Of a stretch of DNA of 64,000 nt, positions 22,215 to 34,205 are shown one piece after another. The stretch's first letter is position 1. Each line of letters opens with the position of its first letter. Source of the stretch: Arachis hypogaea. Lineage: Eukaryota > Streptophyta > Magnoliopsida > Fabales > Fabaceae. The notes beneath the pieces are model-generated. The model saw nothing but the letters and a program-made list of their open reading frames with translations, did no database searches and had not been told where the DNA came from. The DNA lies in NCBI RefSeq assembly GCF_003086295.3, contig NC_092054.1, positions 19,998,144 through 20,062,143 of the forward strand. The letters are read 5' to 3'. The position numbers were made by a program, and so were the translations under genes.

Positions 22215-24700
22215 CTCCATAATCTTGCCATAGGTGCTCTCAAATCATCCATTGGCCAATCCAAATACCGCAGTCATGTTGTTGAGGCAAACATTTTAGA
22301 AATGGTGTTAGTATTGTTAGTTTAACCACTTGAAAAGAGATAAAAGGAATGCGATATATAAGCATGTATGAACAACATATGAAATATGAGGTAACATCTT
22401 ACGAGTCCCCTTCTTGTTGAGGCACCTTCGGCTCTTCAACTTAAATGTGGAAAATCTAGGACGTGGCACTCCTCAAAGTACATTGCCTACAAAACGCGTA
22501 GAGGTCACACGGTTTAGGTTACTGTAGAAAGTGATTGCAAGCACTTAGAAAAGGTGTAACTTACCACACTCATCATCCCTGTCTTCCTTGCATTGGCTTC
22601 AACTCGATCCTAAAGTGAGTCAAGGTAGATCCACTTCATGCATGGCACGTCAATGATCATAAGGTAACATTTTTGGTCGTACCACATCAGCTGATAAATC
22701 TATCTGTAAAGTCGTTCCAAAGTCATTGTGTAGTCCTCTACACCTAAGTTATGAATGTACAAAAGTGAATACTGTGTATGTACCCTCGTTGCATGGTCAA
22801 CCTTACATCGCATGTATTTATTCTGTAAGGATGTCAGGTTCCCAGACGTGAGGCACCGACCATTGAATGTTGCTTGCTATTAAGTAGAAACACAAAAGTC
22901 ATTAAAATGTTTGTTCATCATGGGATATGACAGACTGTTAGATACAGAATTTTTAAATATGACTGACCATAATACTCTAGGGAGGAACCAACAATGTTGT
23001 TGTGAAGTACTTGTGAGCATGAAAACAATAACATTTAGTACCTGTAGTGTAAACGCCACACGAAAATCGAGTGAATAGAATTTAATTCCATAACAATTTC
23101 ACATTTTAAATGGATGGAATGACAAATAAATTTGGCTATGGGCACCCACATCATCAACAACCTCTCCTTTTGGGACAAGAGTCAAGAGTGCTCCCTGGCT
23201 AGCGATACAGTCGCCGACGTCAATTAAAGTCTCGCTGTCGTTAACATGAACACATATAAAAATCAACAAGTTTAACTGTGCATTACAGATGTAATACTTG
23301 AGATAGGGTATGTGCATCAGGATCATATTAACAAAAGAATGTGTGAGAGTTTAACCGCTCGTATAGTGTGTGGTGGGTTACCTCTTCGAAAGATCTTTGC
23401 AAAAGATGTAAGTAGCCACCGCCAAATCTATTCCAGACAAATTCATGTCGTTGTCGGGACGAAAAACAAGGTTCAGGAACTACAATATGTATAGCAAAAT
23501 AATTACGACCATGGCCAGAATGCAACATAATTCGAGGATTAGAGTACTGATGGTATGAAAAATAATTATCTATATCATCACCTTTGGAATGCCTCGACTT
23601 TCATACTTAGCGAGCTTCCAACGTTGATGATACTGTTTGATTCTGTCGAAAGTATGTCACACTTTTGCCTTCCGGATAGTACCCTGAGTTGCATCTCAGT
23701 GTCGACACGAGTGTGCAGTGAGGATGTGTCCTGAACTTTGTTTGACATCATATCGACCTAAATTAGGGCAAAGGATTGTGTTATGAGAATGACGTCAAAT
23801 AGATAAGGGCTAAGTGCTTTACTTGTAAACAAATCAAAGGTCGTTGTATCACGCACCACTTCTGGTGAGTTAATCAATGGGACCTTTTTGCGAGTTGGGT
23901 AAGGATACCTTGAGGGTTTATTCTTTCTCTTGGTGCTAAATGGAATGTGGTCGACGGTGAAGGTTGTGTCAAATGTGGGATGGTATGTCGGATCGCGCAT
24001 GAACTGTGCCCTGGCGACGACTATGGTTGGCTGGCTTCTTGGTCATTGGAGTCCTTTTCTTGTTAGTGGCAATGAAAATTTCTATCGTGCGAGAGTATTG
24101 ATTACATCTCGCATCTCGGTCACAACCGCATCCTGTCGAGAAGTGGCATCCAACAATCTCTTGATTTCAAAGTGCATCCCCAATACACTTGTTACCACGC
24201 TAATTTCTACGGTACTACAATCCTTCAGTTCATTGTGCATTTCAGTTTATCAAGGAAGATGCCTCGTTACTATAGACTTTAATTTAAAGATAAATGACCA
24301 TGCTAACCTGGTTGTGTGCTTGAAATGAAGAGCAGTAGTTGGCAGCCAAAATGATGGGTTCATCGTCATCCTGAGAAGGAACCCTGCAAGTTCATTTCCA
24401 AGGGAATTTGTCAACTGGTTTATGCGTATTATCTGAAACTACCACATATAACCAATCAAGGAAGATTGAAATGACCTCGAAGTGCATGGCCTGCTACTTT
24501 TTCGCGCATAGGACGTAGAGCATTTTGAACTGGAACAACGCTAACGCAGTCGAGACCCATTTGGTTTTCGCCCTCTTTGTCTCTCGACTTCTCACCAAAT
24601 GAGAGATGACGGGAGTGCCTGCATCAAACATGAACTGAAATGTTAGCCAACATGTAGCACGATAGTTTTTGGAATGGATTCTAGGGTTCGTCGGACGTTA
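22215..24700 (-). pseudogene. Ulp1-type cysteine protease relic (C48-like)
   Basis: Ulp1 peptidases cleave SUMO-like proteins, and plant MULEs often carry Ulp1-like domains. On -, exon-like pieces occur in the expected order: an upstream variable part (about 24000-23100, including TLVPKGEVVDDV), then YLMIIDV..WIYLDSL (about 22690-22610, holding the Asp region), then PQQHDCGIWIGQWMI (about 22290-22240) with the oxyanion Gln and catalytic Cys. The residue expected to be the catalytic His reads differently (QKCYL), and stops interrupt several pieces, so it is inactive. Intron-like gaps separate the pieces. Domain identity is by motif only. Confidence 0.65.
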
Positions 24701-25607
24701 CTATTATGGTTTCTATCTAAGTGGATCCGGGAATGGCATGTGGGGATCCTAACCCACTGGGAACCCTAATACCTCATTCGATTAGGGGGAACACTGTATC
24801 TTAAATTCTTTTTTTGAATAGTTTTGGGCTGCAGGCCAAAGTTATTCAACGGGTTCAGATGGTTTCTGAAATAAAATTCAAATTTTATCGGGCCTTGCCC
24901 TACTATGAAAACCCTAAGACGGGTTCGGGGATAACATTTTTCGGGTCCAAAATTTGTTTCGTTTAATTGTCTTCACCCATGTTACTTTAAACATTTCTTA
25001 CTTTTCATTTGGACCAATCATCAACTATGACCACAAAAAGTCCAGAGTCGCTTAACCATTAAAAAGAAAGAAAAGCCCACGGAATAAAAATTTGAAGACG
25101 GTTTCATAAAAAATATAGATAGCAAGGATTGAGTTCATACATGGTCAAAGGTTTTCATTCTTTGAAAAAGGGATTTATTGAACTATAGGGACATGCGTAG
25201 TAACTGAAAACTTCAATGTAATTCCAAACACAAATACATTTTCCATTTAGTCACCAGAATTATAAAAATTTCAAAGTGGTCAATCCTAAAATAACACCAC
25301 TCGAATGCTAATCGTTAGGTTCAAACATTGGTACTGCCATCGGTGTTTATTAACTATCGTTACAGGGGTTATTAACTTTATGTAAATATTGATGCACATC
25401 AACACCCTATCCCTAACACTATGGCCAAAACAAAACTGAAAAGGCTACAAAACACATGGCCAAGAATATTTTTAGGTTCCATTATCAAGGATGTATTGTG
25501 TCCAAGGGCCACTGGAAATATGTGACTGTTGAAAAAAAAGCACTAGCATGAGTGCGGACAAAAGGGTAAAGAATGAACTCACATGGAGTCAATGCATGCG
25601 TGACTTT
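24701..25607. other. Host sequence, no gene seen
   Basis: AT-rich sequence with no recognisable coding or repeat structure. It ends at the left border of element F; the last five bases, ACTTT (25603-25607), are its target duplication. Confidence 0.5.
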
Positions 25608-25871
25608 TGATGCGTGAGCATCTTTCCTATCTTTTCCTAGTGAATTTGCATTCAATTTGTTAAGTTTAATCAAGAATTAATTATATTTTAACCATTATGG
25701 ATACTACTTTGAGTCGTGTGCAATTCTGTTTATTTTAGGTAGCATTCGACTGGATTTGATAGAGTTTTCACAGAAAAAGAGAAGGCGAATGATGCTGTCA
25801 ACCCTGACCTCCCTACACTCAAACCTGAATAACTCGAGCTACAGAGGTCCAATGGCCATGATTTTAGTGGC

Positions 25872-25913
25872 GTTGGAAAGCTAACTTCTAGAGCTTTCCA
25901 ACGATATATAATA
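25872..25913 (+). promoter_or_regulatory. Inverted repeat and TATA-like box in the F LTR
   Basis: GTTGGAAAGC (25872-25881) and its exact complement GCTTTCCAAC (25893-25902) flank 11 bases and are followed after two bases by TATATAATA (25905-25913). This is the likely core promoter of the element. Confidence 0.6.
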
Positions 25914-25948
25914 GTCCATACTTATTCTCCAACCATACTGCCAAGGCT

Positions 25949-25980
25949 GCGCCTAACTTGAGAAATCTCAAGTTAGGCGC
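25949..25980 (+). repeat. 32-bp near-perfect palindrome in the F LTR
   Basis: Arms GCGCCTAACTTGAGA and TCTCAAGTTAGGCGC separated by AA. It starts 35 bp after the TATA-like box, so it would lie at or near the 5' end of the transcript. Further half-words follow to about 26130. Confidence 0.85.
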
Positions 25981-27131
25981 AAGACATCAATAAGCACGCA
26001 CAAGGAGTAGGTTGCATTTCAAGTTAGGCGCAACCTATCTTCAAGTAATGCACAGCACTCAACATTCCACGCCACTCCTCACTGCAACCTTTGAGTTAGG
26101 TGTAGCCCATTCTCAAGTTAGGCGTGGGTTATTAATGAATCACATGGTCCCCCCGCCTATACACAAACCATGCGAGATCTTCTATTTATTCTGATTAGAC
26201 TTTAATTTTAATTTAAAAATAGGAAAAGATATTATTTAGTTTTAGGAAATATAATTTACATTAATTAGGATTAGATATAAAAGGGAAAATAATCATTCCT
26301 TCAGGCTCTCTTCTCTTCTCCTCTACCTCATTCCGCAATTTACAGTTTTTTTGAATCCTAGTTTTTCTCTCTGAACCATGAGCAACTAAACCTCCACTGT
26401 TAAGGTTAGGAGCTTTGCTATTGTATGGATTGATACTATTATTTTTCTATTTTAATTCATGTATTGATTTCTATTTCAAGAATTGTTTTCGTTCTTTATC
26501 TTATGAATTTGGGTGGAACGGAAGTATGACCCTTGTTCTAATTGAGTTCTTGTATAATTTGGAAAAGCTCTTTACTTGAACAACAGCTTGAAAACAATTT
26601 CTTCTAAATTTCTAATTATCTGGACTTAACAGGATACGTGACATATAATCCTCTTATATTTGGGTAATTAGGATTTTTGTGGCATATAACTAGAATTGAA
26701 CTTCACCCTCTAATTGGAATTAAGTGACCAAAGAATTGGCGGTTGATGAATTTCAAAGAAAACTAAAAAGGTCTAAGGAATTAGGGTTTAGTCACATATA
26801 GTTTGCCATGAATTAAATCTTGTATGATTAAAATAGTTAGTAAGAAAATTCAATCCGGAAAATAGATAACTCTAAAGCCTTAACTGTTTCTTCATATATT
26901 ATTCACTACTTGTTTATTTACTGCTTGCTTTATGATATTCTAAATTTATTGTTAATACTTTTGAACCTTCAAGACCATTTTCTATTTGTCTGACTAAGCC
27001 AATCACTTGACCATTGTTTCTTGATCCATCAATCCTCGTGGGATCGACCCTCATTTACTTGAGGTACTACTTGGTACGACCCGGTGCACTTGCTGGTTAG
27101 TTCGTGGATTGTAAATTTTGCACCAAGTTTT

Positions 27132-27149
27132 TGGTGCCGTTGCCGGGGA
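27132..27149 (+). promoter_or_regulatory. Primer binding site (tRNA-Asp type), element F
   Basis: TGGTGCCGTTGCCGGGGA, one C-to-T change from the tRNA-Asp complement, 6 bases after the LTR. Confidence 0.85.
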
Positions 27150-27746
27150 TTGACTGTGATTGACAACTACTCGTTGTTTGATTGCTTAGATTAGATAATT
27201 TTTCACTTTAATTAGTTTCTTTTAGCATTATTAATTTTTATTTTCCGTTTCTTTATCTTTCTTTAATTCTTTTTCTTTTCTTCGTTAGTATTTTGCTTCC
27301 CTCCCCTTGTCCTCGTACAATTTTGTTATTTTTTTCTTTAACTACAATTTTTATTTTTTTTTTCAACTTCCATTAGTTCTTTTTTTTTCCTTTCTACTTT
27401 CATTTTCTTTTCGTTTCGTTTTATTTTTTTCCATTGTTTTTTATTCCTATATTTTATTAGTTTTATTTTATTTTGGTTTTTAATTAAAAAAAAATTTGCA
27501 TCATATATTTCTTTTTCTTTAATTTTTGAAATTAAGTTTGGTGTCACCTAATTATTTTTATTTTTATTTATATTTTTTTATATATAAATTTCAAAATTTT
27601 CATTCCCATTTTCTTATAATTTTGAAATTCTACTGCTTTAATTATTTAGTTTTTTTTATTTTATTTCTTTTACACAGGTTACCTTACTGGGAATTCTCTG
27701 CACTCTGACGTAGAAATTCCCACTTTTCTTTGTTTTCTGTTTGTTT
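27150..27746 (+). other. T-rich leader of element F
   Basis: Pyrimidine-rich untranslated leader with one copy of the word AAGTTTGGTGT (27534-27544), shared with the H leader and with the PPT region of F, G and H. Confidence 0.6.
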
Positions 27747-29914
27747 ATGAGCAGGAACAGGGATAAAGAGTCCCTTCATGATTTTGATCCTGAACCTGAG
27801 AGGATCTACAGACGGCATTTGCAACAAGCACGACTATACAAAGCTGCAGAGTACACTATGGATCATAATAATGCTGTTAATTCTAATGTGGGAAATCCAG
27901 TTGGGAATGAGCAACCTAGAAGAGTTTTTGGCTCTTACACTGCTCCTAATGCAGATTTTTATGGCAAAAGTATTGTGGTGCCTCCTATAGCTGCGAATAA
28001 CTTTGAACTGAAGTCACAGCTAGTTACTCTTGTGAAACAGAATTGCTAATATCATGGGCTCCCTCATGAAGACCCAAATCAATTTATTTCTGATTTTCTG
28101 TAGATTTGTGATACAGTGAAGACCAATAGAGTGAATCCTAAGGTATACAAACTCATGCTCTTCCCATTTGCTGTGAGGGATAGAGCAAAGCTGTGGTTAG
28201 ATTCTCAACCCAAGGAGAGTCTGGATACTTGGGACAAGGTTGCCATTGGATTTCTGACTAAATTTTTCCCACCTCAAAAGCTGACTAAGTTAAGGGTGGA
28301 GGTTCAGACTTTCAGACAGAAAGATGGTGAGACCCTTTATGAAGCTTGGGAGAGATTCAAGCTACTGACTAGGCAATGCCCTTCGGACATGTTTCTAGAT
28401 AGATTCAGCTGGATATCTTTTATGAGGACTTATGTGAAATGTCCAAGATGCGCTTGGATAATTCTGCAGGTAGTTCCTTGCACATGAAGAAGACACCAGA
28501 GGAGACTATTGAGCTTATTGAGTTGGTTGCTAACAACCAATACTTATATTACTCCAACAGGAATCCTTTGCACTCTGAGACCTCTCAGAAAAAGGGAGTT
28601 TTGGAAGTGGAAGTTATTGATGCTCTTCTTGCTCAGAACAAGCTCTTCTCTCAGCAAATAAATCTGATTACTCAACAGTTGAGTGGAATGTAAGTTTCAG
28701 TTGTCAACACTCAGAATGCACCTCAAGAGGTCCCTTATGACATGACAGGTAATTTTATGCCAAATGAAAATTATAATTATGCTCAATCTTCTACTGAACA
28801 GGTCAATTACATGGGGAATGCTCCTAGAAATACCAATAATGATCCCTATTCTAAGACCTACAATTAGGGGTGAAAAAATCACCCAAATTTTGGGTGGAGA
28901 AAGCAACCTTAGAGGCCACAAAATTTTAATAATAATTCTCAGGGTGGTTTTCAACAGAATAATTTTAATAACCACCAGTTTCAGTCATCTCAGCAAGCAA
29001 CTTCTTAGCCACAGCAGAACAATGATTTGGGAGCAATATTGGCAAGTTTTAGACAGGAAACCGGAGTATCAATCAAGAACTTGGAGATTCAGATGGGTCA
29101 ATTAGCCACAAAAGTTAATGAAACTGATCAGAGGACCACTAATAGCCTTCCTGATAACACAATTCCAAATTCAAGAGAGGAATGCAAGGCTATTATCTTG
29201 ATAAGTGGACAAGTGGCAAGTATGGAAGCACAAGTTAATGAGGAGCCAGTTGAGAAAGAAGCTTCAGAGGAGAAGAAGGAAGAAGTAGAGCACGTCCCTC
29301 CAAAGAGTGCGGACAACCCATTCCCAGACTCTCTTGACACTTATCCTACATTGCCAAAGGCTCCTGAGTACAAGCCTTAAATGTCATATCCTCAGAGACT
29401 TCGAAAGGAGACCAAGGACAAGCAGTTTTCAAAGTTCTTGGAAGTCTTCAAAAAGTTGCAAATCAATATTCTTTTTGCTGAGGTTTTAGAGCAAATGCCT
29501 CTCTATGTCAAATTCATGAAGGAGTTGTTGTCAAAGAAGAAGCCTTTAAAGGGAGATGAGACAGTGATCCTGACTAAGGAATGTAGTGCCATCATTCAAA
29601 ATAACTTGCCAAGGAAGATGCCAAATCTAGGGAGCTTTCAAATTCTATGCACCATTGGAAGCACAACCTTTGAGAAAGCGTTATGTGATCTGGGAGCAAG
29701 AATCAATTTAATGCCCTTGTCTGTGATGAAGAAGCTGCAAATCCAAGAGGCACAACCCACAAGGATAGCATTACAGATGGCAGATAAATCTATAAAGCCT
29801 GCATACGGATTAGTGGAGAATATCTTGGTCAAAGTGGGTAAGTTCTTCCTCCCAGCAGATTTTGTGATTCTTGAAACAGGGGAGGATGAGAATACCTCTA
29901 TAATTATAGGAAGG
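27747..29914 (+). pseudogene. gag-protease of element F, broken
   Basis: ATG at 27747. A retrotransposon gag domain is readable at about 28060-28400 (YKLMLFPFAV..AKLWL..W..LTKFFPP..ETLYEAWERF), then a Gln/Asn-rich linker, an acidic stretch, and a retropepsin-like domain with active-site motif LCDLGARIN (about 29683-29710) ending at IIIGR where element C is inserted. The protease continues at 38012 with PFLATGRALIDV. Breaks: a frame change near 28405 and stops near 28047, 28101, 28691, 28865, 28912, 29008 and 29378. No zinc knuckle is seen. Compared with H, the gag and protease order is the same. Confidence 0.85.
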
Positions 29915-31384
29915 TGATAAACCACTATTTTATGGTTTATCTTGTGCTCAATTGAGTGGATTTTAACAATCTTTCATACACTTATTCATAGAAATCGCAT
30001 GTTTTACGTTTTCCTTCCTAATTTTGTGCTATGATTGAAAACATGCTTCTTTGGCCTTATATTTGCTAATATTAATCCTCTCTTATTACCATTAGATGCC
30101 TTGATATGTGTGTTAAGTGATTTCAGAGATTACAGGGTAGGAATAGCTTGGAGGATAGAGAGGAAGCATGCAAAAGTGGAAGGAATACAAGAAGTTGAAG
30201 AAATTGCTAAGCTGTCCAGCCTGACCTCTTTGCACTCAAACGGTCATAACTTGAGCTACATAAGTCCAAATGAGATGGTTTCAGTTGAGTTGGAAAGCTA
30301 ACATCCAGGGCTTCGATTTGATATATAATTTGCCATAATTTCCCTGACGCTAGGCGACACAAACACGTGCTCCACGTGGACGCATCGCAGTGACAAAAAT
30401 AAGCCTGGCAGATTTCTTCTCCAGTGATTTCTGGGCTGTTTTCGACCCAGTTTGCAGCCCAGAAAACATAGATTAGAGGCTATAAAGTGGAAAAATCCAT
30501 TTATTCATAATCATGCTTTCATAATTCACTTCTCATAATTTAGATGTAGTTTTTAGAGAGAGAGAGAGAGGTTCTCTCCTCTCTCTTAGAATTTAGGATT
30601 AGGATTCCTCTTAAAGGAATTAGGATTTCTTATTATTTCAACTTATTATTTCAACTTCCTCTCAGGTTCAATGTTCCTTTAATTTATGTTTCTCTTTTAC
30701 TTTTATATACTCTAATGCTTATATTTGTATTTGACTTATGTTGCCCAATTGGCTTATGAACCATTCATGTTAGGATTTTCTTTATTTAATATAAATTGAG
30801 GTATTTCAGATTTATGATTCTTATTTAGCTTTTTATATTCTTGGCTTTAATTGATTAACTGGAGACTCTTGAGTTATCAAACTTATCGTGGTTGTTAATT
30901 GTTATTTTTGCTAATTGAATTGAATTCCACTAACTCTAGTCTTTCCTTAGGAGTTGGCTAGGACTTGGGAATCTAACTAATTAGTCCACTTGACTTTTCT
31001 TTGCTTTAGAAAAGGTTAACTAAGTGGGATTAAAACTCAATTCTCATCACCATCGATAAGGATAACTAGGATAGGACTTCCGAATTTTCATACCTTGCCA
31101 AGAGTTTATTTAGATATTAATTTAATAATTCCTGCAATTTATTTTCCTTGTTCAAACCTTTCAAAATCCAAATTCTACCTTTTCCATAGCTAATAATAAG
31201 TCATACCTCCCTGCAATTCCTTGAGAAGACGACCCGAGATTTAAATACTTCGGTTTATAATTTTTATTGGGTTTGTTACTTGTGACAACCAAACGTTTGT
31301 ACGAAAGGATTTTCTGTTGGTTTAGAAACTATACTTACAAAGCGATCACTTTTATTCTTTACCGACATTAAATCTCGTTCGTCA
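29915..31384 (+). repeat. 5' LTR of element C (1470 bp)
   Basis: Contains TATATAATT at about 30322-30330 and a degenerate dyad cassette just after it (30345-30395, CACGTGCTCCACGTG). A GA microsatellite at 30556-30571 can fold onto the CTCTCCTCTCTC tract beside it; the 3' copy has a shorter GA run, which accounts for part of the length difference. Confidence 0.92.
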
Positions 31385-31387
31385 AAA

Positions 31388-31405
31388 TGGTGCCGTTGTC
31401 GGGGA
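31388..31405 (+). promoter_or_regulatory. Primer binding site (tRNA-Asp type), element C
   Basis: TGGTGCCGTTGTCGGGGA, two C-to-T changes from the tRNA-Asp complement, 3 bases after the LTR. Confidence 0.85.
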
Positions 31406-31876
31406 ATTACAAACGTGTGCCTTATTATTGGTTATTGTAAATATTTTCTTTTTGCTTGTTTATTTGTTTTTATTTTTGTTTCTATTTTTGCTTTTTTGTA
31501 AATTAAGAGGTTATTGCTCTTTATTTTAATTGATTTTTTTTAAAATCACAAAAAAAAATTATATCCTTTTCAAAATCCTATCTTATCTTATTTCAAAAAT
31601 CAAATTCCAAATTTCAATATTTAAATTCAAAAATTCAAAATCTAAATTTAAAATTTTAAAAATCAAACCTTTTCAAAATTTAAATCTTTTTCAAATCTTT
31701 ATCTTATATTGTTGACTTTTTCAAAATTCAAATTTCAAAATTCAAATTTCAAATTTCAAAATTCAAATTTCAAAATTTAAAATTCAAAGTTTAATTTTCA
31801 AATTCAAAATTTAAATTTTAATAACCTTTTAATTTAAATTTTCTTTTATTTTCGTTTTTAATTTTTATTTGCTATT
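31406..31876 (+). other. AT-rich 5' leader of element C
   Basis: Low-complexity AAATTCAAATTTCAAA-type repeats (about 31530-31850), the mirror on + of the leader of element A. No ORF. Confidence 0.6.
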
Positions 31877-33438
31877 ATGAGTTCTCACCCCTATCGCTTT
31901 AAGTTTGGTTCCAATGTTGTTGTAAGGAATGGAAACTATAATGAAAATAGGCATCAAGGTTGGAAGAATCAAAGATGGGAGGAGCCACAAGGATTTGATC
32001 AACCCTCTTGGCAACAACCCCCTCCAATGCACTATAACCAACAACCATTCTGTGATGCATACCAAAATGATGACTATGGTGGACCCCTTGTAGTTACCAA
32101 CAAGTCCCGCTATATGCTTATGAACCATCTCCTCAACACAACTCTGGACCACCATACTCACAAGCCCCTTACCACCAAACACCACCATATGACCCTAACC
32201 TATATCCACCACACCAACCACCATATGAACCACACCCAGAACCACCACCTCAATATTCACCATCTCTATATCCTTATCAAGAAGAACCACCTTCCTATTA
32301 TGAACCCTTTCTCCAAAATAATGAACCCTCATATCCACCCCGATCTCCAATGGATGACAAACTTCGTGTTCTTCTTCAAGGACAAGTGAAGATGCAAAGG
32401 GACGTATTGGAACTCATTACTGCCTTAACCGAGGTAGTCAATAAATTAGCTTCTCAACATCTGAGCACTCAAAGTACTCCCATGGCTGCATGTGGATAAT
32501 CAAAAGAAGAGCGTAGCATAAAGGAGACACTAGAAACTTCGGTGAACAATGAGGAACATGACCTTGTATTGGAACAAGCGGAGGAAGCCATAATAGTTAC
32601 AGAGGAAGAAATGGTTGAAGACTTAGGAGATGCAGAACCTCCATGGAAAAGTCCAGTCATAGAACCTCCTTCCGAGACATTTGAATTTGATGCCAAAGAG
32701 GGTGTACAACCTCCAAGGCATATCATAGCTAAAGACTTTGAAGAGGTTGATCAAGAAATGGAAATTAAAGAAGAAGAAGCACAACCTCCCATGCCCTTGG
32801 TAAGTAATGAAAAAGAGATTGAATTGGAAGAAAGCTACCAAGAGGAAGAGGTTGAAATTGAAGAAGTTTGCAAAGAGGTGGAAGTTGTCAAAGAGCACAA
32901 GGGAGTGGAGCTTGAAATCACCTTGCCAAAGTTATTGGAGACCTCTCCGCCTAAGTCACCATCATCCTTCACAACATTCAAGTGGGTAAAATTCATATCC
33001 CTTAGCTTTCTCATCCCAGTTGAATATGATTTACTTGAGACAGATGGTCAACTTAGAGCTCTTTGTGGCTATAAGAGTAAGAGGGAGATGGTTAGTGGTA
33101 AGAATTGTCATGCAAGGTTCAATATGGTTGCATGCTCCAAACTGAAGTATCATAGTTGGAAGAATACTAAATTGTATGGGTCTAAGAAGCTGTTTGGATG
33201 CTTCAGTGAGAATTTAGATTGCTTACCACCCAGATGGAATCATGATGATCAACAAGAAGGGTGCAAAAGCAAGATTTAGGACCCCGGAATTCATTCTGGC
33301 AATCAACACTCTTGGGGCCTTGTCACTTGCTTTAACTTACTTGAAGGCTTTCTGCGCCTGGTTTGGGATCCCAGAGGCTGTTGGCATTCCAAACATTGGT
33401 GGAGATTTCTGGATGAATTCAAGCACAAGCCACCATAA
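31877..33438 (+). pseudogene. Conserved ORF of unknown function, element C
   Basis: ATG at 31877, stop TAA at 33436-33438. It has the same three-part plan as in A and B: Pro/Gln-rich N-terminus (QRWEEPQGFDQPSW), acidic Glu-rich middle (frame 32542-33279), and Trp-rich C-terminus (NQHSWGLVTCFNLLEGF, HWWRFLDEFKHKPP at about 33300-33435). Frame changes near 32090 and 33275 and a TAA near 32498 break it. The His-rich reading of 32130-32340 is an out-of-frame version of a Pro/Tyr-rich segment. Unknown function; no enzymatic motif seen. Confidence 0.65.
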
Positions 33439-33487
33439 CAGGAAGCTCATCAAATGTCCAACTTAAGGACTTTAACTAAAAGTGCTA

Positions 33488-33505
33488 GGTAGGAGACAAC
33501 CTACC
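33488..33505 (+). promoter_or_regulatory. Stop-proximal hairpin, element C
   Basis: GGTAGG, loop AGACAA, CCTACC, a perfect stem starting 49 nt after the stop. Relative to A and B one G-C pair has become an A-T pair with both sides changed. Confidence 0.75.
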
Positions 33506-33654
33506 ATGGTATGATCGTTCCTTTTCCATTTCTTCAATTTTGATTTTATTTCGTTTTGTTTGTTTTTGAGTTTTATTTTATTCTATTTTCATTGAACCTA
33601 GAATTATTCATAGCATCCACACTATCATTGCATTTTGCATCCTGCATAAAAAAA

Positions 33655-34205
33655 ATCGCACGCGACGCGACAGCATCGCCGACACGTCCGCGTCACCAGT
33701 GCGCTTTGAAGAAAAGAGAATTGAACAGAGAGTCACGCGAGAGCGTGGCTGGAGGCGTGCCTTAGGCACAAACATGCCCACGCGACCGCGTTGCTGATGC
33801 GCTCGCGTCGTTTGCGAAATAGCTTCCCCACGCGTCCGCGTCACCCACGCGAACGCGTGGCCCTGTGAAATCGACGTAAATAGGTGTATGGCAGAGAGTT
33901 ATGATGGAATGGGGCTGGACTCGTGCTAGAAGCCCAAGTCCTCTCACGCGAACGCGTGCCCCACGCGGCCGTATCGTTTTTCCAAAAATGGCCATCTACG
34001 TGATCGCGTCAACCACGCGACCGCGTCACCCTAAAATTTGGCAAAATGAGTTTCAAACAGAGAGTTGCGCGAACGCGAGGCTGCACTCGCGCCAATCGCA
34101 CAAATCAGGCCACGCGATCGCATGAGCCACGCGCCCGAGTCACCTGATAATTATTGCACACCATGCGACCGCGTCACTCACGCGCTCGCGTCGCCTGCGC
34201 CGCAC
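33655..34205. repeat. CpG-rich dyad array of element C
   Basis: CACGCGNNCGCGTC words in composite units that include GAACAGAGAGT, GCTGGA and GCACAA, the complement of the unit in A. Three to four units. Confidence 0.8.

Larger units (their letters stand above)
25608..27125 (+). repeat. 5' LTR of element F (1518 bp)
   Basis: Begins TGATGCGTGAGC and ends GCACCA. TATA-like box at 25905-25913, dyad cassette at 25949-26130, long R-U5 afterwards. The end was placed by the target duplication of the 3' copy. Confidence 0.92.
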
